Positions 8,085 through 15,946 of a stretch of DNA of 64,000 nucleotides are shown piece by piece (the first letter of the stretch is position 1; each line of letters starts with the position of its first letter). Position numbers and translations under genes: made by a program. The stretch comes from Microbacterium terregens (lineage in GTDB: Bacteria; Actinomycetota; Actinomycetes; Actinomycetales; Microbacteriaceae): the NCBI RefSeq assembly GCF_039534975.1, contig NZ_BAAAWH010000001.1:620001-684000 (forward strand), in the 5' to 3' direction. Below the pieces are notes generated by a model. That model did no database searches, was not told the DNA's origin, and was given only the letters and a program-made list of their open reading frames with translations.

Positions 8085-8866
8085 CACAAACCTCTCGCCC
8101 GACCGGGGGACGCCCAAAGTCGGGGGAGCCTGTCCTGGAGCGTGCTTTCCGACTGCTGCACGCCTTCGCGGATGCGCCGACCCGATCGCTGACGCTGCAG
8201 CAGCTTGCAGCTCGTGCGGACCTGCCGAAGACGACGACGTTCCGTCTGGCCACGCAACTTGTGAGCCTCGCAGCGCTCGAGCGACTCGACAACGGCGAGT
8301 TCGTCATCGGACTGCGGATGATGGAGATCGCATCCCTCGGCCCGCGAGGCTACGGGCTACGGGCCACCGCTCTGCCCTTCATGGAGGACTTGCACCGGAT
8401 CACGGGGCAGCACGTCCTTCTCGCAGTCCGCGACGGCAACGAGGCGGTGCTCGTGGAGCGCCTGTCCGCTCGAGACGCCACGACCGTGAAATACCGTGTC
8501 GGTGGACGTCTGCCCCTCGACACGACTGGAGTCGGCGTCGCGCTGCTCGCACACGCGCCGGAGTCACTCCGGGGTTCGTTTCTCGCCCGGCTCGAAGTCG
8601 ACGGCCGCACGTCCCGACTCCGCGAGCTGCTTGCGGCCGTCCGCACCGAGGGCGTGTGTGAGATTACGGGGGCCAACCCTGCCGCGGCGCAGCCCGCGGC
8701 GATGTCCACTGTTGCCGCACCGATCCTCACGCGGCGAGGGCGACTGTTGGGTGCGATCTCGCTCGTCGCTCCGGCGGCAGGAGGCTCAGTCGCCGCAAAT
8801 CGGGTCGCGCTGCGAACGGTGGGGCTTGCGATCGCTCGCACGATGGATGCCGCCGACCCGGGCTGA
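8075..8866 (+). CDS. IclR-family transcriptional regulator of the island
   Basis: 263 residues with an N-terminal winged helix-turn-helix (about 18-80; LTLQQLAARADLPKTTTFRLATQLV) and a C-terminal IclR effector domain. The start chosen is the ATG at 8075, which gives normal IclR length; an in-frame ATG at 8015 would extend into the hydroxylase gene. The gene sits between the divergent ring-cleavage operon and the CoA ligase gene, with matching palindromes on both sides (8070-8084 and 8883-8897). IclR proteins commonly control aromatic catabolism as activators or repressors, with a pathway intermediate as ligand. The ligand here is unknown. Confidence 0.9.
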   Translation: MSGTQTSRPTGGRPKSGEPVLERAFRLLHAFADAPTRSLTLQQLAARADLPKTTTFRLATQLVSLAALERLDNGEFVIGLRMMEIASLGPRGYGLRATALPFMEDLHRITGQHVLLAVRDGNEAVLVERLSARDATTVKYRVGGRLPLDTTGVGVALLAHAPESLRGSFLARLEVDGRTSRLRELLAAVRTEGVCEITGANPAAAQPAAMSTVAAPILTRRGRLLGAISLVAPAAGGSVAANRVALRTVGLAIARTMDAADPG

Positions 8867-8882
8867 TCGCCAGGAAATGTCG

Positions 8883-8897
8883 TTCCGATGGTCGGAA
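8883..8897. promoter_or_regulatory. Operator-like palindrome upstream of the CoA ligase
   Basis: TTCCGATGGTCGGAA is a perfect 6-base inverted repeat (TTCCGA/TCGGAA) with a three-base spacer. It ends six bases before the ligase start at 8904 and matches the 8070-8084 palindrome at 13 of 15 positions, a size typical of IclR operators. Confidence 0.6.
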
Positions 8898-8903
8898 TAG
8901 CGG

Positions 8904-10922
8904 ATGCGAACCGCGGACGACTGCGCCGACGATGGCGGAATGGGATCCAGCGCGGCGCCGCATCATGATGCTTGCCTCGATGAGGCGACATCGATCGGCC
9001 GCTTTGCTGCGCAGGTCGCCGAATTCCACGGCGTCGACGCCAGCACTTACGCGCAGCTGCACGAGTGGTCTGTGACCGAACCGGAATTGTTCTGGGCTCG
9101 AGTGTGGGACTTCTTTTCCGTCGTCTCGTCCGCGCCGTATCGGCAGGTGGTCGATCGGCACTCAATGCCGGGCGCCCGGTGGTTCGCCGGCGCGAGGCTC
9201 AACTATGTCGACCAGGTCGCGCGCCACCGCGAGCTGCCTGGCGCGGCGGTCGTGTCGCTAGCGGAGGATGGCACTCGTCGCGAGCTCTCCTGGCCTGGGC
9301 TGCTAGACAGCGTCGCCGTATTCGCGGATCTGCTTCGGACACTCGGCATTCGCCCCGGAGATCGAGTGGCCGGGTACCTGCCCAACGCACAGGAGGCGAT
9401 CGTCGCGTTCCTGGGATCGGCTGCGGTTGGCGCGACCTGGGCATGCTGCGCGCCCGACTACGGCGCCCAAGCCGCAGCCGAGAGGCTTAGCCAGCTCTCG
9501 CCTCGCGTCCTCGTCGCCTCGACCGGCTACGAGTTCGGAGGCCGATCGCACGATCGCCGCGAGGCAGTCTCCGAGCTCGCCACGCTGATCGGTGTCGAGG
9601 CTCTGATCGTGGTCGACTCGCGACCGACGATTGCGGACGCCCCGGCAACCGATATTCGCGTCGAGCGCTGGGCAGAGGTGGTCGATGACCGTGCGGCGGT
9701 CGGCGGCATCTGCCTCCGCACCGAGCAGGTCTCCGCAGAGCATCCACTGTGGGTGCTCTTCTCTTCTGGGACGACCGGTAGGCCCAAGGGCATCGTGCAC
9801 GGCCACGCCGGGATCATCGTCACCCATGTGGAGTTGTTCGGTCTGCAGATGGATCTTGGCCCCGGTGATGCGTTCTTCTGGTACACCACGACGAACTGGA
9901 TGCTGTGGAATATCGTGGTGGGGGCGCTGTTGAGTGGCGTCACCGCGGTGGCGTATGAGGGCAGCCCTGTCCAGCCGACGGCGGACCGCCTTTGGCAGAT
10001 CGTCGCGGACGAGCGCGTGCGCGTGTTCGGAACCAGCCCCGGGCACCTGCAGGTTTGCGCCGCACGAGGACTTCAGCCCGGGCTCGCCCATGACTTCTCC
10101 TCGCTCCGGATGCTTGCGGTGACCGGCGCGCCAATGTCACCGAACCTGGCTCAATGGGTGTCGGACGCGGTGTCTCCTGACATCCCCGTCGTTTCCAGCA
10201 GCGGCGGAACTGACGTCGCAAGTTCGTTCGTCGGTGGCGCCCCCTCGCTTTCCGCAGAGGCCGGCCGGATACCCGGACCCATACTCGGTGTCGCGGTCGC
10301 CGCGTTCGACGAGAATGGTGAAGCGGTGCGCGACAGCGTCGCCGAGCTAGTGATTACGCAGCCGATGCCCTCGATGCCCCTGGGGCTGTGGGGCGACGCC
10401 GACGGTCGCCGATACCGAGAAGCCTATTTCCAGAGGTATGACGGAGTCTGGCGACACGGCGACTGGGTGACTCACGCCAGCGACGGCAGTTTCGAGATTC
10501 ACGGCCGGTCCGACTCCACTTTGAATCGCAACGGCGTGCGCATCGGCTCGGCCGATCTCTACACCGTCGTGGAGTCACACCGCGCGATTGCCGAGGCCTT
10601 GGTGGTCGGAGTGGAGCGACCTGGCGGCGGATACCGGATGCCGATGTTCCTGGTGGCGAGCCCCGGGTACGAAATCGACCAGGCGACGATAGACGAGCTA
10701 CGCCAGCGGTTGCGCGCCGAGGCCTCGCCCAGGCACGTTCCCGACGAGTTCCACATCGTCGACGCGCTTCCCCACACGAAAACGGGGAAGAAGCTCGAAG
10801 TCCCCATCAAACGCATCCTGCAAGGCGCGCTCGCCGACGACGTCTGCAGTCCCGGATCGATTGATCGGCCCGAACTCATCGACTTCTATACGACCCTCGC
10901 TCGGCAGTGGGATGCCGAATAG
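8904..10922 (+). CDS. Acetoacetyl-CoA synthetase-like (3-oxoacid-CoA) ligase
   Basis: 672 residues of the ANL adenylating superfamily, in the acetoacetate-CoA ligase branch: N-terminal ACAS domain (FHGVDASTYAQLHEWSV, RWFAGARLNY), P-loop FSSGTTGRPKG near residue 290, YTTTNWMLWN, HGDWVTHASDG, and the catalytic lysine in TGKKLEVP near 629. It activates a 3-oxo acid with ATP and CoA. An alternative ATG is at 8940; neither has a strong Shine-Dalgarno. It lies six bases after an IclR-like palindrome and upstream of the lactonase-like hydrolase. In context I infer that it activates the 3-oxo acid released by the FAH-type hydrolase, rather than acetoacetate from ketone bodies. Confidence 0.88.
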   Translation: MRTADDCADDGGMGSSAAPHHDACLDEATSIGRFAAQVAEFHGVDASTYAQLHEWSVTEPELFWARVWDFFSVVSSAPYRQVVDRHSMPGARWFAGARLNYVDQVARHRELPGAAVVSLAEDGTRRELSWPGLLDSVAVFADLLRTLGIRPGDRVAGYLPNAQEAIVAFLGSAAVGATWACCAPDYGAQAAAERLSQLSPRVLVASTGYEFGGRSHDRREAVSELATLIGVEALIVVDSRPTIADAPATDIRVERWAEVVDDRAAVGGICLRTEQVSAEHPLWVLFSSGTTGRPKGIVHGHAGIIVTHVELFGLQMDLGPGDAFFWYTTTNWMLWNIVVGALLSGVTAVAYEGSPVQPTADRLWQIVADERVRVFGTSPGHLQVCAARGLQPGLAHDFSSLRMLAVTGAPMSPNLAQWVSDAVSPDIPVVSSSGGTDVASSFVGGAPSLSAEAGRIPGPILGVAVAAFDENGEAVRDSVAELVITQPMPSMPLGLWGDADGRRYREAYFQRYDGVWRHGDWVTHASDGSFEIHGRSDSTLNRNGVRIGSADLYTVVESHRAIAEALVVGVERPGGGYRMPMFLVASPGYEIDQATIDELRQRLRAEASPRHVPDEFHIVDALPHTKTGKKLEVPIKRILQGALADDVCSPGSIDRPELIDFYTTLARQWDAE

Positions 10923-10968
10923 GGATCACCCCAAAACACCCAACACCTATCGCTCGAAGGAGAGCAAA

Positions 10969-11919
10969 ATGCCTGTCATGCACGCACCCGACGACATCTT
11001 CGTCCCCCACGCGTTCCCAGAGAAGCAAGTCAATCTCGGTGAGATCACGATGAACTACGCGGAGGCGGGCTCCCCCAAGAATCCTCCACTCCTGCTCATC
11101 CCTGAGCAGAGCGGGTCCTGGTGGGGATACGAGGTGGCGATGGGGATCCTCGCTGAGCGGTTCCATGTCTTCGCCGTGGACATGCGTGGTCAGGGCCGAA
11201 GCACCTGGACACCGAAGCGCTACAGCCTCGACAACTTCGGGAACGACCTCGTCCGCTTCATTTCAATCGTCATCCGGCGTCCCGTGATTGTCGCGGGCAA
11301 TTCCTCAGGCGGTGTTCTGGCGGCGTGGCTGTCCGCGTTCGCGATGCCCGGTCAGATCCGTGCGGCCCTCTGCGAGGACGCTCCCTTCTTCGCATCCGAA
11401 GTTAATCCCTCGATCGGGCACTCGGTGCGTCAGGCCGCAGGCCCCGCTTTCGAGCTCTACCGCGATCACCTCGGCGACCAGTGGAGCATCGGAGACTGGG
11501 CCGGATTCATCGCTGGAGCGAAAGCATCCCCGGCCAAAGTGATGCAGCTCTTCCCGCAGGCGGACGAGCCGCCGCAGAACCTTCGGGAGTACGACCCCGA
11601 ATGGGGGCGCGCGTTCATCGAGGGCACGGTTGCGGTGAACTGCCCCCACGAGGTGATGCTAAGCCAGGTCAAGACACCCATCCTCATCACGCACCACATG
11701 CACATGGTCGATCCGGAGACGGGTGAATTGCTGGGCGCCCTGAGCGACGAGCAAGCTGAGCGTGCGCGGGAGCTCATGGAGTCTGCCGGCGTCAGGGTCG
11801 ACTACACACTGCTCCCGGATGCCTTCCACATGATGCACATGTTCGACCCCGAGCGGTACGTGGCTGTGCTCACAGAGTGGGCAGCGAGCCTGCCCGCCGA
11901 GGCGCAGCTCACTCGCTGA
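10969..11919 (+). CDS. Alpha/beta hydrolase resembling ZenA-type zearalenone lactonase
   Basis: 316 residues from an ATG with a clear GAAGGAGAG site. The nucleophile elbow is G110-N-S112-S-G, and a C-terminal DAFHMMH offers His287 or His290. Blocks LLLIPEQSGSWWGYE, GQGRSTWTPKRYSLDNFGND and VAGNSSGGVLAAW match closely what I recall of ZenA, the Rhodococcus lactonase that opens the macrolactone zearalenone. That memory was not verified by alignment. ZenA-type action gives a ring-opened resorcylate that decarboxylates to an alkylresorcinol, which fits the neighbouring hydroxylase-dioxygenase genes. It follows the CoA ligase by 46 bases and is probably co-transcribed. Another ester or lactone substrate is possible. 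Confidence 0.8.
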   Translation: MPVMHAPDDIFVPHAFPEKQVNLGEITMNYAEAGSPKNPPLLLIPEQSGSWWGYEVAMGILAERFHVFAVDMRGQGRSTWTPKRYSLDNFGNDLVRFISIVIRRPVIVAGNSSGGVLAAWLSAFAMPGQIRAALCEDAPFFASEVNPSIGHSVRQAAGPAFELYRDHLGDQWSIGDWAGFIAGAKASPAKVMQLFPQADEPPQNLREYDPEWGRAFIEGTVAVNCPHEVMLSQVKTPILITHHMHMVDPETGELLGALSDEQAERARELMESAGVRVDYTLLPDAFHMMHMFDPERYVAVLTEWAASLPAEAQLTR

Positions 11920-11934
11920 TACTCAGCGCGAACA

Positions 11935-11968
11935 GGCGGCCGGGGGGTTCCTCCCCCGGCCGCCTTTT
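11935..11968. terminator. Bidirectional rho-independent terminator
   Basis: GGCGGCCGGGGG (11935-11946) pairs over 12 bases with CCCCCGGCCGCC (11953-11964), followed by TTTT. It separates the convergent lactonase and SDR genes and probably ends both operons. Confidence 0.85.
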
Positions 11969-11988
11969 CCGTCGCTGACACGCACGGC

Positions 11989-12750
11989 TCAGGGAACCGA
12001 GGCGCCGCCGTCGACGTAGAGTGTTTGGCCCGTGACGTATGACGACTGATCTGATGCGAGGAACGCGGCAACTGCGGCGATGTCTTCAGGGGTCCCGACG
12101 CGTCGGACGGGAGTCGCCTCCGCGTTCATGCGTCGAAACTCGTCGACCGGCACGCCTAGCCGAACGGCGGTGGCGTCGGTCATTTCGGTAGCGATGAACC
12201 CGGGAGCGATGGCGTTGACATTCACGCCGAACGGACCCAGCTCGAGCGCGAGCGTGCGGGTGAATCCCTGGATGCCCATCTTCGCCGCGGAGTAGTTCGC
12301 CTGGCCGCGGTTGCCGAGCGCCGAGATCGACGAGACGTTGATGATCTTGCCATAGCGCTCTCGCACGAAGTGCGCTTGAACGGCGCGGGAGAAGAGAAAG
12401 GCGCCCCGGAGGTGCACGTTCATCACCAGGTCCCAATCGTCGTCTGTCATCTTGAACAACAGGTTGTCTCGCGTGACCCCGGCGTTGTTCATGAGGATGT
12501 GCACACCTCCGAGTTCCTCGACGGTGCGCGCGACGGCGGCGTCGACGTCGGCGGTGACGGAGACATTTGCGCCGATCCCTACGTGAGGGACCGCACCCGG
12601 AAGCCGAGCAGCAGCTGCGGCCGCGGCATCCTCGTCGATGTCGATCAGCGCGACCGATGCGCCTTCCTCGGCGAATCGGTTCGCGACGGCGAATCCGATC
12701 CCGCGCCCGCCGCCGGTGATCACCGCGACGCGGCCCTTGAACTGAGCCAT
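11989..12750 (-). CDS. Short-chain dehydrogenase/reductase, FabG-like
   Basis: 253 residues of a classical SDR: cofactor motif TGGGRGIG at 12-19, NNAG near 88, catalytic Ser in NVSSISALG, and YSAAK with the Tyr-Lys pair near 153-157. The closing segment [13 protein letters not shown] is typical of 3-oxoacyl reductases. It oxidises or reduces a secondary alcohol/ketone with NAD(P). It is the last gene of the acyl-CoA dehydrogenase operon, 27 bases after the other SDR. In the island context it could act on a 3-hydroxyacyl-CoA or on the side-chain alcohol; the sequence does not decide. Confidence 0.9.
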   Translation of the reverse strand: MAQFKGRVAVITGGGRGIGFAVANRFAEEGASVALIDIDEDAAAAAAARLPGAVPHVGIGANVSVTADVDAAVARTVEELGGVHILMNNAGVTRDNLLFKMTDDDWDLVMNVHLRGAFLFSRAVQAHFVRERYGKIINVSSISALGNRGQANYSAAKMGIQGFTRTLALELGPFGVNVNAIAPGFIATEMTDATAVRLGVPVDEFRRMNAEATPVRRVGTPEDIAAVAAFLASDQSSYVTGQTLYVDGGASVP

Positions 12751-12777
12751 GGGGGGAGCCCTTTCTATGTTGTGATG

Positions 12778-13548
12778 TCAGGTAATAGTGGTGCCGCCAT
12801 CGACGACCAGAGTCTGGCCGGTGATGTAGCTTGCGGCATCGGAGGCGAGGAACACGACGGATGATGCGAGCTCGCGTGGATCGCCCATTCGGTCTATCAG
12901 CAGGCGCCGTCGTGCGGACTCGAAGTATCCGTCGTCGTACTGGTCGGTCATCTCCGTCGCGAAGAATCCAGGGGCGATCGCGTTGACGCGGATGCCCTTT
13001 CGGCCGGTCCACTGTTGCGCCAGGTCCCGAGTGAGCCCCAGTAGGCCCGCCTTCGACGAGCTGTACGCGGCCTGGGGCAGACCGCCGGTGGTGATGCCGA
13101 GCACTGAGGAGATGTTGACGATGCTCGAGCCAGGGAGCATGACTCGCCCGCAGGCCTGCGCCATCCAGTAGCTGCCGTTGAGGTTCACATCGATGACGGC
13201 GCGGAACTGGTCAGGGGTTTCTCGTGTGGCGGGTACCGACGTGGCCACCCCCGCGTTGTTCACGAGGACGTCGACACGTCCGAACCGCTCCATCGCGGCA
13301 TCCACGAGCGCCTGGCACGACGACGGGTCTGCGACATCCGTCGTCACCGCGAGCGGCTCCCGCCCGCTCGCCTCGACTGCCTGCGCCGTGGTGAGCAGGC
13401 CCGCCATGCGGCGCGCGCCCAATGCCACATCGGCGCCGGCCTCGGCGAGCGCGTCGGCGATCGCGACCCCGAGACCGCTGGATGCCCCGGTGACGATCGC
13501 CACCTTGCCGTCGAGGCGGAACAGATCATCGAGCCGACGTCTAGTCAT
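12778..13548 (-). CDS. Short-chain dehydrogenase/reductase
   Basis: 256 residues from an ATG that overlaps the thiolase stop (ATGA), preferred over a longer frame that has no clear initiation site. It has [12 protein letters not shown] ([11 protein letters not shown]), Ser in NISSVLG and YSSSKAG, so the catalytic Ser-Tyr-Lys set is complete. The close VDGGTTIT ending is usual for this family. It differs clearly from the next SDR, so it is not a recent duplicate. Translational coupling to thiolase suggests a role in the same beta-oxidation-like sequence, for example 3-hydroxyacyl-CoA oxidation. Confidence 0.9.
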   Translation of the reverse strand: MTRRRLDDLFRLDGKVAIVTGASSGLGVAIADALAEAGADVALGARRMAGLLTTAQAVEASGREPLAVTTDVADPSSCQALVDAAMERFGRVDVLVNNAGVATSVPATRETPDQFRAVIDVNLNGSYWMAQACGRVMLPGSSIVNISSVLGITTGGLPQAAYSSSKAGLLGLTRDLAQQWTGRKGIRVNAIAPGFFATEMTDQYDDGYFESARRRLLIDRMGDPRELASSVVFLASDAASYITGQTLVVDGGTTIT

Positions 13549-14768
13549 GACACTCGCTCCAGGATGAGTGCCATGCCCATTCCGCCACCGACGCACATCG
13601 TGATCAGTCCAGTGGTCCGGTCGTGCCATTGCAGGGAGTTGATCATCGTGTTCTGCAGGCGTGCGCCGGTCATGCCGAAGGGGTGGCCGATGGCAATCGC
13701 GCCTCCGTTGACATTGAGACGATCAATGTCGATCCCGAGGTCCTGGTAAGAGGGGATTACCTGGGCGGCGAACGCCTCGTTGATCTCGACGAGGTCGATG
13801 TCATCGATCGTCATGCGAGCGTTGGCGAGCGCGCGACGGGTCGCGTCAACCGGGCCGAGGCCCATGATCTCGGGGGACAGCCCCGACACGCCAGTCGCGA
13901 CGATCCGCGCGAGTGGGGTGATTCCCAGTTCGGCCGCCTTGCTGTCCGACATGATGACGACCGCTGCGGCACCGTCGTTCAGCGCACAGCAGTTGCCGGC
14001 TGTGACGACACCGTCGGCCCGGAAGACCGGTTCAAGCTGACTCATCGTCGCGTACGTGACCCCGCTCCTGGGACCATCGTCGGATGCGACGACAACGCCG
14101 TCCCGCGTCGACACCGGCGTGATCTCGCGCGCCCAGAATCCGCTTGCGATCGCCTGTTCGGTCAGGTTCTGCGAGCGGACAGCGAACTCGTCGAGCTCGC
14201 GTCGGTGAAGGCCCCTGGCTGATGCCAGGTTCTCGGCGGTCTGCCCCATGGAGATGTACACGTCGGGAAGCTCTCCCGATTCGCGCGGGTCGTGCCACGC
14301 CGTGCCGAGAGGGAGCGCTGCGGTCGCCGACGTGCGGGCCACGGCGTCGTCGAAGATCGGATTGAGCGTGTCCGGGAGGGTGTCCGAGGTACCTTTTGTA
14401 TACCGCGAGACGGTCTCCACGCCTGCGGAGATGTAGATGTCCCCTTCGCCCGCTGCGATCGCGTGGAAGGCCATTCGGGTTGTCTGCACCGACGATGCGC
14501 AGTAGCGCGTCACGGTGGTCCCGGGCACAGAGTCCCACCCGTTCAGGACGGAGACAACCCGGCCCATGTTGTTTCCAGACTCGCCACCGGGCAGCCCGCA
14601 TCCGAGGATCAGGTCGTCAATCTGTCGCGGGTCGAGCTCGGGGATCTTGTCCACCGCGGCGCGGACGATCGTCGCCGCCAGGTCATCGGGGCGGATGTCT
14701 CTCAGCGAGCCTTTGTAGGCTCGTCCGATCGGACTGCGCGCGGCGGAGACAATCACTGCTTCGGGCAT
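13545..14768 (-). CDS. Thiolase (acetyl-CoA C-acyltransferase)
   Basis: 407 residues with both active-site cysteines and the histidine of thiolase: nucleophile C90 in TRYCASS, H362 in [12 protein letters not shown] and C392 in [17 protein letters not shown] is also present. The enzyme cleaves 3-oxoacyl-CoA with CoA to acyl-CoA plus acetyl-CoA. It is preceded by MaoC (25-base gap) and overlaps the following SDR. Together with the ligase at 8904, it would complete use of a 3-oxo acid released from ring cleavage. Both degradative (FadA) and biosynthetic thiolases share these motifs; the neighbours favour degradation. Confidence 0.94.
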   Translation of the reverse strand: MPEAVIVSAARSPIGRAYKGSLRDIRPDDLAATIVRAAVDKIPELDPRQIDDLILGCGLPGGESGNNMGRVVSVLNGWDSVPGTTVTRYCASSVQTTRMAFHAIAAGEGDIYISAGVETVSRYTKGTSDTLPDTLNPIFDDAVARTSATAALPLGTAWHDPRESGELPDVYISMGQTAENLASARGLHRRELDEFAVRSQNLTEQAIASGFWAREITPVSTRDGVVVASDDGPRSGVTYATMSQLEPVFRADGVVTAGNCCALNDGAAAVVIMSDSKAAELGITPLARIVATGVSGLSPEIMGLGPVDATRRALANARMTIDDIDLVEINEAFAAQVIPSYQDLGIDIDRLNVNGGAIAIGHPFGMTGARLQNTMINSLQWHDRTTGLITMCVGGGMGMALILERVS

Positions 14769-14793
14769 GGTCTTCCTCTTTTCTGGTCGAATG

Positions 14794-15249
14794 TCAGGGA
14801 ACGAGGAGAACGACAGACTCGACCACGCACCCGGGTTTGGTGAGTCCGTGGATCTCCACAGTCCCCGTAATCACGAGTTGATGTCCGAGACTCACGGGGG
14901 TCAGCGACTCGAGTGTCGCCGAGAGGCGAATGCGCGAGTCGACCGGGACCGCCGCCGGGAAACGCACCCGGTTGAGGCCGTAGTTGATGCTCATTGCAAA
15001 GCCGTCGACCCGCACGAGCTCGTCGAGGAGCTTAGGAACGAGCGAGAGCGTGAGATAACCGTGCGCGATGGTCGTTCCGAACGGTCCGGTTCTTGCACGG
15101 ATCTCGTCCACGTGGATCCACTGATGGTCGCCGGTGGCATCAGCGAAGTCGGTGATCGTGGCCTGAGTCAGCCTGTGCCAGCGCGATGGCCCCAGCTGAC
15201 GTCCGATCGCCCGGGTGACACCGTCGACACCTGAAAGCACTTCCACCAC
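14794..15249 (-). CDS. MaoC-family enoyl-CoA hydratase
   Basis: About 151 residues, a single hot-dog fold with the hydratase signature ATGDHQWIHVD (catalytic Asp and His) and FGTTIAHGYLTLSL. I place the start at a GTG six bases after GGAGG; the upstream in-frame ATG at 15270 would add seven unlikely residues. R-specific hydratases of this size hydrate enoyl-CoA in beta-oxidation-like routes. It lies 81 bases downstream of TetR, a gap with TGCAAC/GTTGCA inverted repeats that could hold a promoter and operator, and 25 bases upstream of thiolase. Confidence 0.85.
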   Translation of the reverse strand: MVEVLSGVDGVTRAIGRQLGPSRWHRLTQATITDFADATGDHQWIHVDEIRARTGPFGTTIAHGYLTLSLVPKLLDELVRVDGFAMSINYGLNRVRFPAAVPVDSRIRLSATLESLTPVSLGHQLVITGTVEIHGLTKPGCVVESVVLLVP

Positions 15250-15330
15250 CTGCCACCTCCATCGATGCAACGAATCGTGATGTGTTGCAACGGTGACACG
15301 TCCCTCCGCGACGGATCAAGACAGAATCCG

Positions 15331-15933
15331 CTAGTCGGAATCGACGCGCACGACGACGGCGATCGCCGCCTCGACTTTCTCGGCATTCGGCTCGTCGCCG
15401 GTGATCAAGTCGGAGTAGACGAACGACTCGATCACGCGCACGACGAGGTACGCGAGGTCGTGCGCGTCGAGCGGGTGCCGAAGCAGCCCGGTTTCCCGCT
15501 CGTGCGTGATCATCTTCTCGAAGCGGTTGACGACGTGCTGCTGCAGGTGAGATTCCTTCGTCGTGATGAGCCGTAGGGCGCGCTCGGGCTCGCGCCGCAG
15601 GAAGACGCGGTAGTAGCTCGCCGAGAGCAACGCCTCGGCGTATGCGCCGGCCGCACGAGCGATCCGACGGGCGCCTGTTTCGTCGAGCGACGCCTCAATT
15701 CTTGCGAGAGTGGGGTCGGTAAGAGATGTCAGAACGCTGACCAGCAGGGTGTCACGATTGCCGACCCAGCGGAACAATGTGCTGCGATCGACCCCCAGGT
15801 CGCGCGCGAGATCTTGCATGTCGATGCGTTCACCCGACATGAACCGGCGCCGAGCTATGCGGAAGGCTTCCGCAGGACCAGCGTTGGGAGCCCCGCTCAC
15901 ATGCGCTGCATCGTCGCCGGTCATCGCCGTCAT
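15331..15933 (-). CDS. TetR-family regulator (QsdR-like)
   Basis: About 200 residues; start ATG at 15933, with a second ATG at 15924 three codons later, both near GGTAGG. The N-terminal helix-turn-helix reads MQDLARDLGVDRSTLFRWVGNRDTLL, a pattern I associate with the QsdR branch of TetR regulators. The C-terminal domain is all helical and would bind the ligand. It sits inside the catabolic operon, 13 bases after acyl-CoA dehydrogenase, so it likely autoregulates that operon, perhaps in response to a CoA thioester or lactone. The ligand is inference. Confidence 0.85.
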   Translation of the reverse strand: MTAMTGDDAAHVSGAPNAGPAEAFRIARRRFMSGERIDMQDLARDLGVDRSTLFRWVGNRDTLLVSVLTSLTDPTLARIEASLDETGARRIARAAGAYAEALLSASYYRVFLRREPERALRLITTKESHLQQHVVNRFEKMITHERETGLLRHPLDAHDLAYLVVRVIESFVYSDLITGDEPNAEKVEAAIAVVVRVDSD

Positions 15934-15946
15934 CCTACCGACCAGG

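Noticed and set aside
15266..15289. TGCAAC-N12-GTTGCA as the TetR operator
   Set aside because: The arms are real but the related TGCAACG at 17776 is not palindromic, so no consistent operator could be defined.
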